From: Streptomyces sp. GESEQ-35
GTDB lineage: Bacteria > Actinomycetota > Actinomycetes > Streptomycetales > Streptomycetaceae
NCBI RefSeq assembly: GCF_017948485.1
Contig: NZ_JAFFSX010000039.1
Span: forward strand, 1-64,000
Direction of reading: 5' to 3'
DNA length: 64,000 nt
The notes under the pieces were generated by a model. That model had not been told where the DNA came from. It saw only the letters and a program-made list of their open reading frames with translations, and did not search any database. Below are positions 1-7,383 of this stretch, piece after piece. Position 1 is the stretch's first letter, and each line of letters opens with the position of its first letter. The position numbers and the translations under genes were made by a program.

Positions 1-2
1 AC

Positions 3-746
3 GAAAACCCGCTTACGGGATTGAAGCGGCCTACCTCTCAGAGAATCGACAGAGTAGACCGCAGGGTCCTGGTCAACGAGACACAGGGGAGGCGACTCCT
101 CATAGCTGTCTCGTATGTCGGCTCAGTTCACCGCAATCGGGGGAGGCGCCTTGTCGCATTCTTCGGATGCATCCTGTACGCGGCGCTGCGTCCGGCGGAA
201 GTGGTCGGGCTTAAGCTGGCTGACTGCCCTCTCCCCGAAAAGGGATGGGGGACTATGACTCTTCGCGAGACGCGTCCGATCTCGGGCAAGAGTTGGGTCG
301 ACGCAGGAGATCGTCACGATAGGCGGGGACTGAAATCACGGGAGCCTGGCACAGATCGGCCGGTACCGATTCCGCCCATGCTCGTGGCGATACTGCGGGC
401 GCATCTGAAGGAATTCGGCACCGCCAAGGACGGGCGGCTCTTTTCGAATGAGCGAGGGGACTTGCTCGGCACATCCAGCTACTGGCGGGTGTGGCAGGAA
501 GCCCGACCACTGGCACTCCCGCCGGACAAGGTGGACTCGCCCTTGGCTCGCAAGCCGTACCACCTGCGGGCCACGTGCATCACGAACTGGCTCCGCGCCG
601 GGCTCCCGGTAGCCGAGGTGGCCCGCCGCGCGGGCAACTCCCCTGAGGTCATCCACCGTCGCTACGCGGGCGTCATCGACGACAGCGAGGAGGAGAACAA
701 CAAGAAGATTGAAAGAACGATGGGGTGGACCGTCGATCCTCATTAG
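3..746 (+). CDS. Tyrosine-type site-specific integrase, C-terminal part (5' end outside window)
   Basis: C-terminal catalytic half of a phage/ICE tyrosine recombinase, which cuts and rejoins att sites through a covalent 3'-phosphotyrosine. The reading frame is open to the window edge, so the true start lies upstream; the TTG at 21 is only the first possible start codon inside the window. Visible catalytic signature: Arg in AALRPAE, the HLRATC box (H-x-x-R), GNSPEVIHRRYAG with the nucleophilic Tyr, and Asn where many family members have His. This resembles the integrases of Streptomyces pSAM2-like integrated elements. It points towards the tRNA-Arg gene about 1.8 kb away, whose 3' end faces it, as expected if the element integrated at that tRNA. 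Partial because of the window edge; no frameshift seen. Confidence 0.85.
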   Translation, partial: ENPLTGLKRPTSQRIDRVDRRVLVNETQGRRLLIAVSYVGSVHRNRGRRLVAFFGCILYAALRPAEVVGLKLADCPLPEKGWGTMTLRETRPISGKSWVDAGDRHDRRGLKSREPGTDRPVPIPPMLVAILRAHLKEFGTAKDGRLFSNERGDLLGTSSYWRVWQEARPLALPPDKVDSPLARKPYHLRATCITNWLRAGLPVAEVARRAGNSPEVIHRRYAGVIDDSEEENNKKIERTMGWTVDPH

Positions 747-976
747 TTCGGCCAGGGGCGCGGCAGTCACCGAGCATGTGAAGATCCGGAAAGTGCGCGG
801 CACTCCCCACAGCAAAGGGAATCTCGTGCACGCGATCAATGTGCAGTTCAGCGGCTCCTCGAAATACTTGGCCGTGGCGCACCCGAACTGGGCACCATCA
901 CTGGCATCTGCGGTGTAAACGCGTGGACTCCCATGGGTTACAGGCAGAAGACCGGACGCACCGATTTCTGGCCATA

Positions 977-1019
977 CCCCTTGATCTTCGGAAGAGTCTT
1001 TCGTCGGTGGATCAAGGGG
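977..1019 (-). terminator. Stem-loop at the end of the membrane-protein pair
   Basis: Perfect 10-bp inverted repeat CCCCTTGATC (977-986) / GATCAAGGGG (1010-1019) with a 23-nt loop. It overlaps the last codons and stop of the leftward membrane-protein gene, so it is placed to terminate that two-gene unit. There is no clear U-tract, which is common in Streptomyces. Confidence 0.5.
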
Positions 1020-1410
1020 GAGGCTGGCCGGTAGCATTTCCGAGAGAATCAAGCGCGGAACGAGAAAGTCGCAGGTCTGACTTCTCGGTCTTGCGTAGCA
1101 CAAAGACTCGAATCATCACGAGGATGCTTGGGCCGGTAAGTACTGCAGTGCCCCAGAGCTGACCTCGCACGCCGAAATAGATCGCTCCACCTAGCGAACA
1201 GATAGCCAGAATAAAGCCAGAGATGAGCCCCATGATGTTCAGCACGTGCCTATTTTTGCGCTCCATTTTCGCAAGCTCGTGGTCCCTCTCCATCTGAGGC
1301 TCCAGTGCCCGCAAGGCTGCCCTGAGATGAGCGGGGGGAAGTTGCGCCCACTCCCTGGCAAATTGCAACGCCCTTGCATCCGCTGATTCATCCGGCCGCA
1401 GATCGGTCAT
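1012..1410 (-). CDS. Small two-TM membrane protein, DUF2335-like
   Basis: 132-residue protein with an acidic/basic amphipathic N-terminal half (about residues 1-52, including the MERDHELAKMERKNRH stretch) followed by two hydrophobic segments (about 56-78 and 86-106) and a charged tail. The layout and the charged helix before a GF..GG.....G.G segment recall DUF2335 membrane proteins, but the match is by eye. The ATG (1408-1410) overlaps the stop of the upstream gene in an ATGA arrangement, so the two are translationally coupled and probably act together. GC is lower and codon use less GC3-biased than in the core genes, in keeping with an acquired element carrying the nearby integrase. Function unknown. 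Confidence 0.65.
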   Translation of the reverse strand: MTDLRPDESADARALQFAREWAQLPPAHLRAALRALEPQMERDHELAKMERKNRHVLNIMGLISGFILAICSLGGAIYFGVRGQLWGTAVLTGPSILVMIRVFVLRKTEKSDLRLSRSALDSLGNATGQPPP

Positions 1411-2033
1411 GTCCGCCCCCCTGGCCGCGACCCAAGTCCCCCATCGTCGGGACCGCGATTGTCACGACGACCGTGTCCTGACATTTCGGGTGGACTGCCC
1501 AGACGCTCAAACAGAGAGCGAAGCCCGACAGAAACTTCAGCGGCCGCATTTATCAAAAGGGGATCCGGTCTCACTTCTGGTACTCCGCCAATACTTTCTT
1601 CGAGCTCCTCCATCGCCTCATCGATTATTTCCTCTTGAAGGTCGAGCTCTTCGGTCCGAATGCGTGGAGAATTGGAATCCGTGTGACTCTTCCTTGCGTG
1701 CTCTTCATGCTGCCTAATTGCGCGCCCTGCGGAAGTGAGTCCGGGAGCAACGAAAGTGAAAATGACGTAAAGAATAGCGTCGAACCCTATCCCCATTACG
1801 GCTGCATGCAGTGGGGGAATTGGGGGTGACCATTTTTCCAGAAGAGCCACAATGAGTCCAGCTAGGGTGATAAATGGCAGCGTTGCAAGCACATACAAAG
1901 ATGTGTCCCGCAGCATGTCGCGCATCGAGGTGCGCTCCGAAGGGCCCGTCAGCCGAGTCCAAGCGAGAACTTGGGAGATGGTCATGATTAGCGCGGCACC
2001 GCTCGCCCATAGGCCTGAATATAGAACTGCCAC
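1407..2033 (-). CDS. Hypothetical membrane protein with acidic cytoplasmic tail
   Basis: 208-residue protein not recognised as a known family. It has a hydrophobic segment near the start (about 5-27), a second (about 48-66) and a third (about 76-97). A long hydrophilic C-terminal region follows, with a Glu-rich stretch (EELDLQEEIIDEAMEELEES) likely to be helical or coiled-coil. It is first in a two-gene unit with the DUF2335-like gene, with a 4-nt overlap. Both lie between the integrase and tRNA-Arg, so they are probably cargo of the integrated element. An accessory or stress role is possible, but nothing in the sequence proves it. Confidence 0.6.
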   Translation of the reverse strand: MAVLYSGLWASGAALIMTISQVLAWTRLTGPSERTSMRDMLRDTSLYVLATLPFITLAGLIVALLEKWSPPIPPLHAAVMGIGFDAILYVIFTFVAPGLTSAGRAIRQHEEHARKSHTDSNSPRIRTEELDLQEEIIDEAMEELEESIGGVPEVRPDPLLINAAAEVSVGLRSLFERLGSPPEMSGHGRRDNRGPDDGGLGSRPGGRT

Positions 2034-2429
2034 GCCAGGCAGCTTAGCCGTCGAAACCTCTATCTGGGAAGCGATGCGAGTTTAATTACGACCATGTCAG
2101 GAGGGCGATGACCTATGTAAACAGGGGCGATCTTCGTTGTCTCTCAACTGGGTATTGCAAAAATCTACGACGTGTCGAGCGGCCGGAGGCTGGAGGGCTC
2201 GTGATCGGTATCGCCCCTGACTTTGACCTGTGGGGGAGGGGCGACAAGGTCTTCTGTGTGCAGGTTCTGAGCTGCCCAGACGTCAGACGCCATCAACTGC
2301 ACCACGCTGCCAGGTGCTGATGGACTGCACGACGGTCGTGGGTGGTTCATCGCCACGCTTCGTCGATCATGCGGGAGTGCTGGGGCTTGGCCCACACGCT
2401 ATTCACACACGATCAGTGCGCAGCAACGA
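2034..2429. other. Intergenic stretch without a convincing gene
   Basis: About 400 bases between the membrane-protein pair and the tRNA terminator. The short open frames here have no recognisable products, poor ribosome sites and no codon-position GC pattern. The attachment core of the element would be expected close to the right edge of this stretch or within the tRNA 3' end. Confidence 0.5.
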
Positions 2430-2468
2430 GAAAGAGCGGGAGTCAGTGAGACTGACTCCCGCTCTTTC
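2430..2468 (-). terminator. Terminator downstream of tRNA-Arg
   Basis: Perfect 18-bp stem: left arm 2430-2447, loop GAG 2448-2450, right arm 2451-2468. It lies 52 bases beyond the 3' end of the leftward tRNA gene, as expected for its transcription terminator. Confidence 0.8.
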
Positions 2469-2520
2469 AAGTCGGCATCCGCACAGGTCAGAGCATGATT
2501 TCTGCTGTCTGACTGGCGAG

Positions 2521-2592
2521 TGCCCCCGGCAGGATTCGAACCTGCGCACACGGCTCCGGAGGCCGTTGCTCTATCCCCTGAGCTACGGGGGC
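2521..2592 (-). tRNA. tRNA-Arg (anticodon CCG)
   Basis: Complete cloverleaf read on the minus strand. The 7-bp acceptor stem is GCCCCCG / CGGGGGC with discriminator A, the D arm is GCTC/GAGC, and the anticodon stem ACGGC/GCCGT holds loop CTCCGGA, giving anticodon CCG. The T arm is GCAGG-TTCGAAT-CCTGC. CCA is not encoded. It decodes CGG. Its 3' end points to the integrase, making it the likely integration site of the element on the left. Confidence 0.95.
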
Positions 2593-2623
2593 GTGTCGGG
2601 CGCGTTGCGCGGCGACGGGTAGA

Positions 2624-2629
2624 ACCCTA
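2624..2629 (-). promoter_or_regulatory. Possible -10 box of tRNA-Arg
   Basis: On the minus strand this reads TAGGGT, 32 bases before the mature 5' end of the tRNA, a usual distance for a processed leader. The -35 region is weak (CATGAA at a 17-bp spacing), so this is tentative. Confidence 0.35.
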
Positions 2630-2743
2630 CCAGCTCCTTCTGGGTGTTCATGAACGGTTTCCGTGGGGGTGGACGTCGCCCGGACGGGGGTGGAAGTGGG
2701 GAAAACCCGGACGCGGTGGCCGGTCCGGACCTACTCTCGAGTT

Positions 2744-3211
2744 GTGCCAGGCGCGTCGGGCCGGGTGCTTGTTGTCGACGACAACAAGGTCATCCGGCAG
2801 TTGATCAGGGTCAATCTCGAGCTGGAGGGTCTCGAGGTCGTGACCGCGGCCGACGGTGCCGAGTGTCTGGATGTCGTTCATCAGGTGCGGCCCGATGTGG
2901 TCACCCTGGATGTCGTCATGCCGCGGCTCGACGGGCTTCGGACCGCCGCCAGGCTGCGCGCCGATCCGCGGACCCGCGATCTGCCGCTCGCCATCGTCAG
3001 CGCCTGTACACAGTACGAGATCGACAGTGGCCTTGACGTCGGCGTCGACGCCTTCCTCGCCAAGCCCTTCGAGCCGGCCGAACTCGTGGCGCTCGTACGG
3101 CAGTTGATCGAGCGGAAACGGAGCGGGCGAGTGCAGGGGGAGGGCGGGCCCCTCTTCGGGCACGTCCTCGGCGTGGGGGAGACCGAGCGGGCCGGGCGGG
3201 CCGGCGGCTGA
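2744..3211 (+). CDS. Stand-alone response regulator receiver protein
   Basis: 155-residue CheY-like receiver with no output domain. From the GTG at 2744 the acidic pair is D12-D13 in VLVVDDN, the phospho-acceptor is D56 in TLDVVMP, and the conserved Lys is K107 in FLAKPF, so the phosphorylation site is intact. A longer in-frame start exists at 2663, but the extra 27 residues are not receiver-like and run through the tRNA-nrtL spacer. No histidine kinase gene is adjacent, so the partner is unknown. The last 25 residues after the fold are Gly/Arg-rich and probably disordered. It precedes nrtL-lysA by 215 bases of C-rich repeat DNA. Confidence 0.8.
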   Translation: MPGASGRVLVVDDNKVIRQLIRVNLELEGLEVVTAADGAECLDVVHQVRPDVVTLDVVMPRLDGLRTAARLRADPRTRDLPLAIVSACTQYEIDSGLDVGVDAFLAKPFEPAELVALVRQLIERKRSGRVQGEGGPLFGHVLGVGETERAGRAGG

Positions 3212-3243
3212 TCCCGGAGGCGGCCGGCAACCAGCCGTACCCC

Positions 3244-3303
3244 CACCTCTGTGCCGTACCTCCCACCTCTGTGCTGTGCCTGCCACCTCTGTGCGTACCT
3301 CCT
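3244..3303. repeat. 20-bp direct repeat, three degenerate copies
   Basis: CACCTCTGTG recurs at 3244, 3264 and 3284, an exact 20-bp period, with the intervening bases also similar (copies 1 and 3 share GTACCTCC). A strongly C-rich strand continues to about 3410. It lies just upstream of nrtL and codes for nothing recognisable. Confidence 0.8.
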
Positions 3304-3426
3304 ACGTCCGTACGCCCGTCCACGTCCCTACACCCCCCACCTCGGCCCCCCCCGCCCCCGTCCACATCCCGGCCCCCCGTCAAACCGACTCGCCTACCCA
3401 CCCCCCTCCTCCCATACGCTTGTCCC

Positions 3427-4503
3427 GTGACCCCCGTCGAGCTCTCACGTACCGTGCTGCGCGCGGTGCGTCGTGCTGTTGATGAGGGGGAGCTGAGTGT
3501 GACCGTGCCGGAGCGGGCCGTTGTGACGGTGCCCGGTCCCGGTGGGAGTGGTGACTACGCCACCAACATCGCCCTTCAGCTCGCCCGGCCCGCCGGGCAG
3601 CCGCCCCTGCGGGTCGCCGAGATCCTCCGGCCGTACCTCATCGATACGGCCGCCGTCACCGATGTCGTCGTCACCGGGCCCGGATTCCTCAACATCAGCC
3701 TGCGGGGCACCGCGTCCGTGACCCTCGTGGAGGAGATCCTGCGGCGCGGTAAGCGGTATGGGTGTGGGCAAGTGGATGGGCATGTGGATGGGCCTCGGGA
3801 TGCCGAGGGGGCCGGCGCGGGGGCACTTCTGCATCTGTACGCCCGGCACGAGGTCCGTGCCGTCGTCGTCATGGACGCCACCGCCCGCATTCTGCGCTCG
3901 CGGGGCGCCTTCGTCCGCACCGGTTGTGAGTCCCGCCCCGAGCCGGAGTGGACCGACGTCCTGGGCGTACGGGTCGACGCTCACGGCATCTCCGAAGCGC
4001 CGGCCTTCGTCGTACGCCCGGTCCCCGCCCGCACCGACCCCCTCCCGCTCGGCCGCGACGCCGCCCGCTGGGCGCTGCTCCACCCCGCCGCCCACGACCG
4101 GCCCCGGATCACCGACGAGCATCTCGTCCAGCGCGAGGGCAATCCCCTCTTCCGCGTCCGCTACGCGCACGCCCGCACCCGGGCCCTCAGCCGTAACGCC
4201 GCCGACCTCGGATTCACCGCCGAACCCGGGCCGACCCCCGACGGTGCCCCCCTCCTCGGCACCCTCGCGGACCACCTCCGTATCCTCACCGCGGCCGCCG
4301 ACGACCGCGCCCCCGACCGTCTCGCCCGGCACCTCGTCACCGTCGCCGATGCCGCTCTCGCCTTTGTGCCCACCGTGCTGCCGATCGGCGAGGAGAAACC
4401 CTCGGCCGCCCATCGTGCCCGGCTCGCGCTCGCCGAAGCGGCCGGTGCGGTGCTGGCCGGCGGCCTGTCCCTGCTCGGTATCGACGCACCCGACCACCTC
4501 TGA
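3427..4503 (+). CDS. nrtL: ArgS-related anticodon-binding protein NrtL (no catalytic core)
   Basis: 358-residue paralogue of arginyl-tRNA synthetase. The N-terminal part (about 1-105) resembles the ArgS additional domain, with GDYATNIALQLARP and GPGFLNISL. The C-terminal part (about 215-358) matches the end of the catalytic fold and the DALR anticodon-binding domain, with LGRDAARWALL and NPLFRVRYAHAR. The HIGH and KMSKS ATP sites are missing and the middle is shortened to a Gly-rich linker, so it should not aminoacylate; it may bind tRNA-Arg. The GTG at 3427 gives the N-terminus expected from ArgS; a TACGCT box 7 bases upstream suggests a leaderless transcript. It ends 13 bases before lysA, so the two are probably cotranscribed. 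Confidence 0.85.
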   Translation: MTPVELSRTVLRAVRRAVDEGELSVTVPERAVVTVPGPGGSGDYATNIALQLARPAGQPPLRVAEILRPYLIDTAAVTDVVVTGPGFLNISLRGTASVTLVEEILRRGKRYGCGQVDGHVDGPRDAEGAGAGALLHLYARHEVRAVVVMDATARILRSRGAFVRTGCESRPEPEWTDVLGVRVDAHGISEAPAFVVRPVPARTDPLPLGRDAARWALLHPAAHDRPRITDEHLVQREGNPLFRVRYAHARTRALSRNAADLGFTAEPGPTPDGAPLLGTLADHLRILTAAADDRAPDRLARHLVTVADAALAFVPTVLPIGEEKPSAAHRARLALAEAAGAVLAGGLSLLGIDAPDHL

Positions 4504-4516
4504 AAGAACACGCGAA

Positions 4517-5908
4517 ATGAGCCGTTCCGCACACCCCGCCGGGCCCCGTCACGCCGACGTCCTCCCCGAGGGCCACTACTCAGCGCCGCCCACCGACCTC
4601 AACGCCCTCGACTCCAAGGTGTGGGCGCAGACCGTCGGCCGCGATGCCGACGGCGTGGTCACCGTCGGCGGTATCGACGTGAAGACCCTCGCCGAGCAAC
4701 ACGGCACCCCCGCCTACATCCTCGACGAGGACGACTTCCGGGCCCGGGCCCGAGCCTGGCGCACCGCCTTCGGCCAGGACGCCGACGTCTTCTACGCCGG
4801 TAAGGCGTTCCTGTCCCGGGCGATCGTGCGCTGGCTGCACGAGGAGGGGCTCAACCTCGACGTCTGCTCCGGCGGCGAGCTCGCCACCGCCCTCTCCGCC
4901 GGCATGCCCGCCGACCGCATCGCCTTCCACGGCAACAACAAGTCCACCGATGAGATCCGCCGATCCGTGGAAGCCGGCGTCGGCCGAATCGTCCTCGACT
5001 CCTTCCAGGAGATCGTCCGCGTCGCCCACATCGCGCGGGAACTCGGCAAGCGGCAGCGCGTGCAGATCCGTATCACCGTCGGAGTCGAAGCACACACGCA
5101 CGAGTTCATCGCCACCGCCCACGAGGACCAGAAGTTCGGCATTCCGCTCGCCGGCGGTCAGGCCGCCGAGGCCGTACGGCGTGCCCTCCAGCTCGATGGG
5201 CTCGAACTCATCGGGATCCACTCGCACATCGGGTCGCAGATCTTCGACATGTCCGGCTTCGAGGTCGCCGCGCACCGGGTCGTGGGACTCCTCAAGGACA
5301 TCCGTGACGAGCACGGCGTCGAGCTGCCCGAGATCGATCTCGGCGGCGGCCTCGGCATCGCGTACACGAGTGACGACGATCCCCGTGAGCCGCACGAGAT
5401 CGCCAAGGCCCTGACCGAGATCGTCACCCGAGAGTGCGAGGGAGCCAAGCTGCGTACGCCCCGCATCTCCGTCGAGCCCGGGCGCGCCATCGTCGGGCCC
5501 ACCGCCTTCACGCTCTACGAGGTCGGCACCATCAAGCCCCTGGACGGCCTGCGGACCTACGTCTCCGTCGACGGCGGCATGTCCGACAACATCCGCACGG
5601 CCCTGTACGACGCCGAGTACAGCGTCGCTCTCGTCTCCCGCACGAGTGACGCCGAGCCCATGCTCGCCCGCGTCGTCGGCAAGCACTGCGAGAGCGGCGA
5701 CATCGTCGTGAAGGACGCGTTCCTGCCGTCCGACCTGGCACCGGGTGACCTCATCGCGGTCCCGGCCACGGGCGCGTACTGCCGTTCCATGGCCAGCAAC
5801 TACAACCACGTACTCCGCCCGCCGGTGGTCGCCGTGCACGACGGCGAGGCCCGGGTGATCGTCCGACGCGAGACGGAGGAGGACCTCCTGCGGCTCGACG
5901 TCGGCTGA
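4517..5908 (+). CDS. lysA: Diaminopimelate decarboxylase
   Basis: 463-residue PLP-dependent fold-III decarboxylase that converts meso-diaminopimelate to L-lysine, the last lysine step. The PLP lysine is K96 in FYAGKAF. Phosphate-binding motifs HSHIGS (235-240) and the GGGLG loop (about 276-280) are present, as is EPGR (320-323). C391 in the HCESGD motif completes the second subunit's contribution to the active site. The ATG at 4517 has an AG-rich site (GAAAGAA) upstream and yields the usual N-terminus; the frame stays open far upstream but is antisense-like there. It sits between nrtL and hom, grouping lysine and threonine branches of the aspartate family. Confidence 0.96.
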   Translation: MSRSAHPAGPRHADVLPEGHYSAPPTDLNALDSKVWAQTVGRDADGVVTVGGIDVKTLAEQHGTPAYILDEDDFRARARAWRTAFGQDADVFYAGKAFLSRAIVRWLHEEGLNLDVCSGGELATALSAGMPADRIAFHGNNKSTDEIRRSVEAGVGRIVLDSFQEIVRVAHIARELGKRQRVQIRITVGVEAHTHEFIATAHEDQKFGIPLAGGQAAEAVRRALQLDGLELIGIHSHIGSQIFDMSGFEVAAHRVVGLLKDIRDEHGVELPEIDLGGGLGIAYTSDDDPREPHEIAKALTEIVTRECEGAKLRTPRISVEPGRAIVGPTAFTLYEVGTIKPLDGLRTYVSVDGGMSDNIRTALYDAEYSVALVSRTSDAEPMLARVVGKHCESGDIVVKDAFLPSDLAPGDLIAVPATGAYCRSMASNYNHVLRPPVVAVHDGEARVIVRRETEEDLLRLDVG

Positions 5909-5943
5909 GAGCTGACAGCAGAGAGCTGACAGCGCAGAAGCGC

Positions 5944-5971
5944 GGGCGGAAGATCTCCTGTCCTCCCGCCC
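5944..5971 (+). terminator. Weak stem-loop after lysA
   Basis: GGGCGG (5944-5949) pairs with CCGCCC (5966-5971) around a 16-base interior that can add a few imperfect pairs. It lies 35 bases after the lysA stop and may terminate or attenuate read-through into hom. Confidence 0.4.
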
Positions 5972-5972
5972 T

Positions 5973-6028
5973 GTGAGAATGAAATAGACGTCTCACGATC
6001 CGGACCCTGGATAGAAACTCCAGTCCGG
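5973..6028 (+). promoter_or_regulatory. Structured leader upstream of hom
   Basis: Two further hairpins occupy the lysA-hom gap. The first is GTGAGA (5973-5978) / TCTCAC (5991-5996). The second is CCGGAC-cc-TGGA (6000-6011) / TCCA-GTCCGG (6019-6028) with a 7-base loop. Their position directly before hom suggests a leader or attenuator, but no leader peptide rich in Thr/Met codons was seen. Confidence 0.35.
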
Positions 6029-6075
6029 TGAGTGAGACTGGTCCAACCGAAGACGGTATGAGGAAACGAGGTCGG

Positions 6076-7377
6076 ATGATGCGTACGCGTCCGCTGAAGG
6101 TGGCGCTGCTGGGCTGTGGAGTGGTCGGCTCAGAGGTGGCGCGCATCATGACGACGCACGCCGCCGACCTCGCCGCTCGCATCGGCGCCCCGGTGGAGCT
6201 GGCGGGCGTCGCGGTCCGCCGTCCCGACCGGGTCAGGGAAGGCATCGATCCCGCCCTCGTCACCACCGACGCCACCGCCCTCGTGAAGCGCGGGGACATC
6301 GACGTCGTCGTCGAGGTCATCGGCGGTATCGAACCTGCTCGTTCGCTCATCACCACGGCCTTCGAGTACGGCGCCTCCGTCGTCTCCGCCAACAAGGCAC
6401 TCCTCGCCCAGGACGGGGCCGCGCTGCACGCCGCCGCCGAGGACCACGACGCCGACCTCTACTACGAGGCCGCCGTCGCCGGCGCCATCCCGCTGATCCG
6501 CCCGCTGCGCGAGTCCCTCGCCGGCGACAAGGTCAACCGCGTGCTCGGGATCGTCAACGGCACGACCAACTTCATCCTCGACAAGATGGACTCCACGGGC
6601 GCCGGCTACCAGGAAGCCCTGGACGAGGCCACCGCCCTGGGATACGCCGAGGCCGACCCAACCGCCGACGTCGAGGGCTTCGACGCCGCCGCCAAGGCCG
6701 CCATCCTCGCCGGAATCGCCTTCCACACGCGCGTGCGCCTCGACGACGTCCACCGCGAGGGCATGACCGAGGTCACCGCCGCCGACTTCGCCGCCGCCAA
6801 GCGGATCGGCTGCACCATCAAGCTGCTCGCCATCTGTGAGCGGGCCGCGGACGGCGGCTCCGTCACCGCGCGCGTGCACCCCGCGATGATTCCGCTGACC
6901 CACCCGCTCGCCTCCGTGCGCGGCGCGTACAACGCCGTGTTCGTCGAGTCGGACGCCGCCGGGCAGCTCATGTTCTACGGCCCCGGCGCCGGCGGCTCCC
7001 CGACCGCTTCCGCCGTTCTCGGCGACCTCGTCGCCGTCTGCCGCAACCGGCTCAACGGCGCCACCGGGCCCGGCGAGTCGGCGTACGCGGCACTGCCCGT
7101 GTCGCCCATGGGCGACGTCGTCACGCGCTACCACATCAGCCTTGACGTCGCCGACAAACCGGGTGTTCTCGCCCAGGTGGCCACCGTGTTCGCCGAGCAC
7201 GGGGTGTCGATCGATACGGTGCGGCAGCAGGGGCGGCAAGAAGGAGACGGCGAGGCCTCTCTCGTCGTCGTCACCCATCGTGCGTCCGACGCCGCCCTCG
7301 GCGGGACGGTCGAGGCGTTGCGCAAGCTCGACACCGTGCGGGGTGTCGCCAGCATCATGCGGGTTGAAGGAGAGTAA
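6076..7377 (+). CDS. hom: Homoserine dehydrogenase
   Basis: 433-residue NAD(P)-dependent enzyme reducing aspartate semialdehyde to homoserine, the branch point to threonine and methionine. The Rossmann motif GCGVVG lies at about residues 13-18. The catalytic region includes NKALLA, the YYEAAVAGAIPLI strand, NGTTNFIL and ALGYAEADPTADVEG. A C-terminal ACT domain (about 352-430, YHISLDVADKPGVLAQ) is the likely threonine feedback site. Start chosen at the ATG of 6076 after an AACGAGG ribosome site; the frame is open to a GTG at 6028 and an ATG at 6058. It is 6 bases from thrC, so the two are cotranscribed. Confidence 0.95.
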   Translation: MMRTRPLKVALLGCGVVGSEVARIMTTHAADLAARIGAPVELAGVAVRRPDRVREGIDPALVTTDATALVKRGDIDVVVEVIGGIEPARSLITTAFEYGASVVSANKALLAQDGAALHAAAEDHDADLYYEAAVAGAIPLIRPLRESLAGDKVNRVLGIVNGTTNFILDKMDSTGAGYQEALDEATALGYAEADPTADVEGFDAAAKAAILAGIAFHTRVRLDDVHREGMTEVTAADFAAAKRIGCTIKLLAICERAADGGSVTARVHPAMIPLTHPLASVRGAYNAVFVESDAAGQLMFYGPGAGGSPTASAVLGDLVAVCRNRLNGATGPGESAYAALPVSPMGDVVTRYHISLDVADKPGVLAQVATVFAEHGVSIDTVRQQGRQEGDGEASLVVVTHRASDAALGGTVEALRKLDTVRGVASIMRVEGE

Positions 7378-7383
7378 CCAGCA

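Noticed and set aside
709..918. Possible 69-codon gene after the integrase
   Set aside because: Starts inside the integrase gene, no ribosome site, no known family; at best a remnant of the element.
2108..2320. 70-codon frame before the tRNA
   Set aside because: No codon-position bias or recognisable product.
3271..3426. N-terminal extension of NrtL
   Set aside because: The extra 52 codons are Pro/Thr-rich translation of C-rich repeat DNA; GTG 3427 fits ArgS homology.
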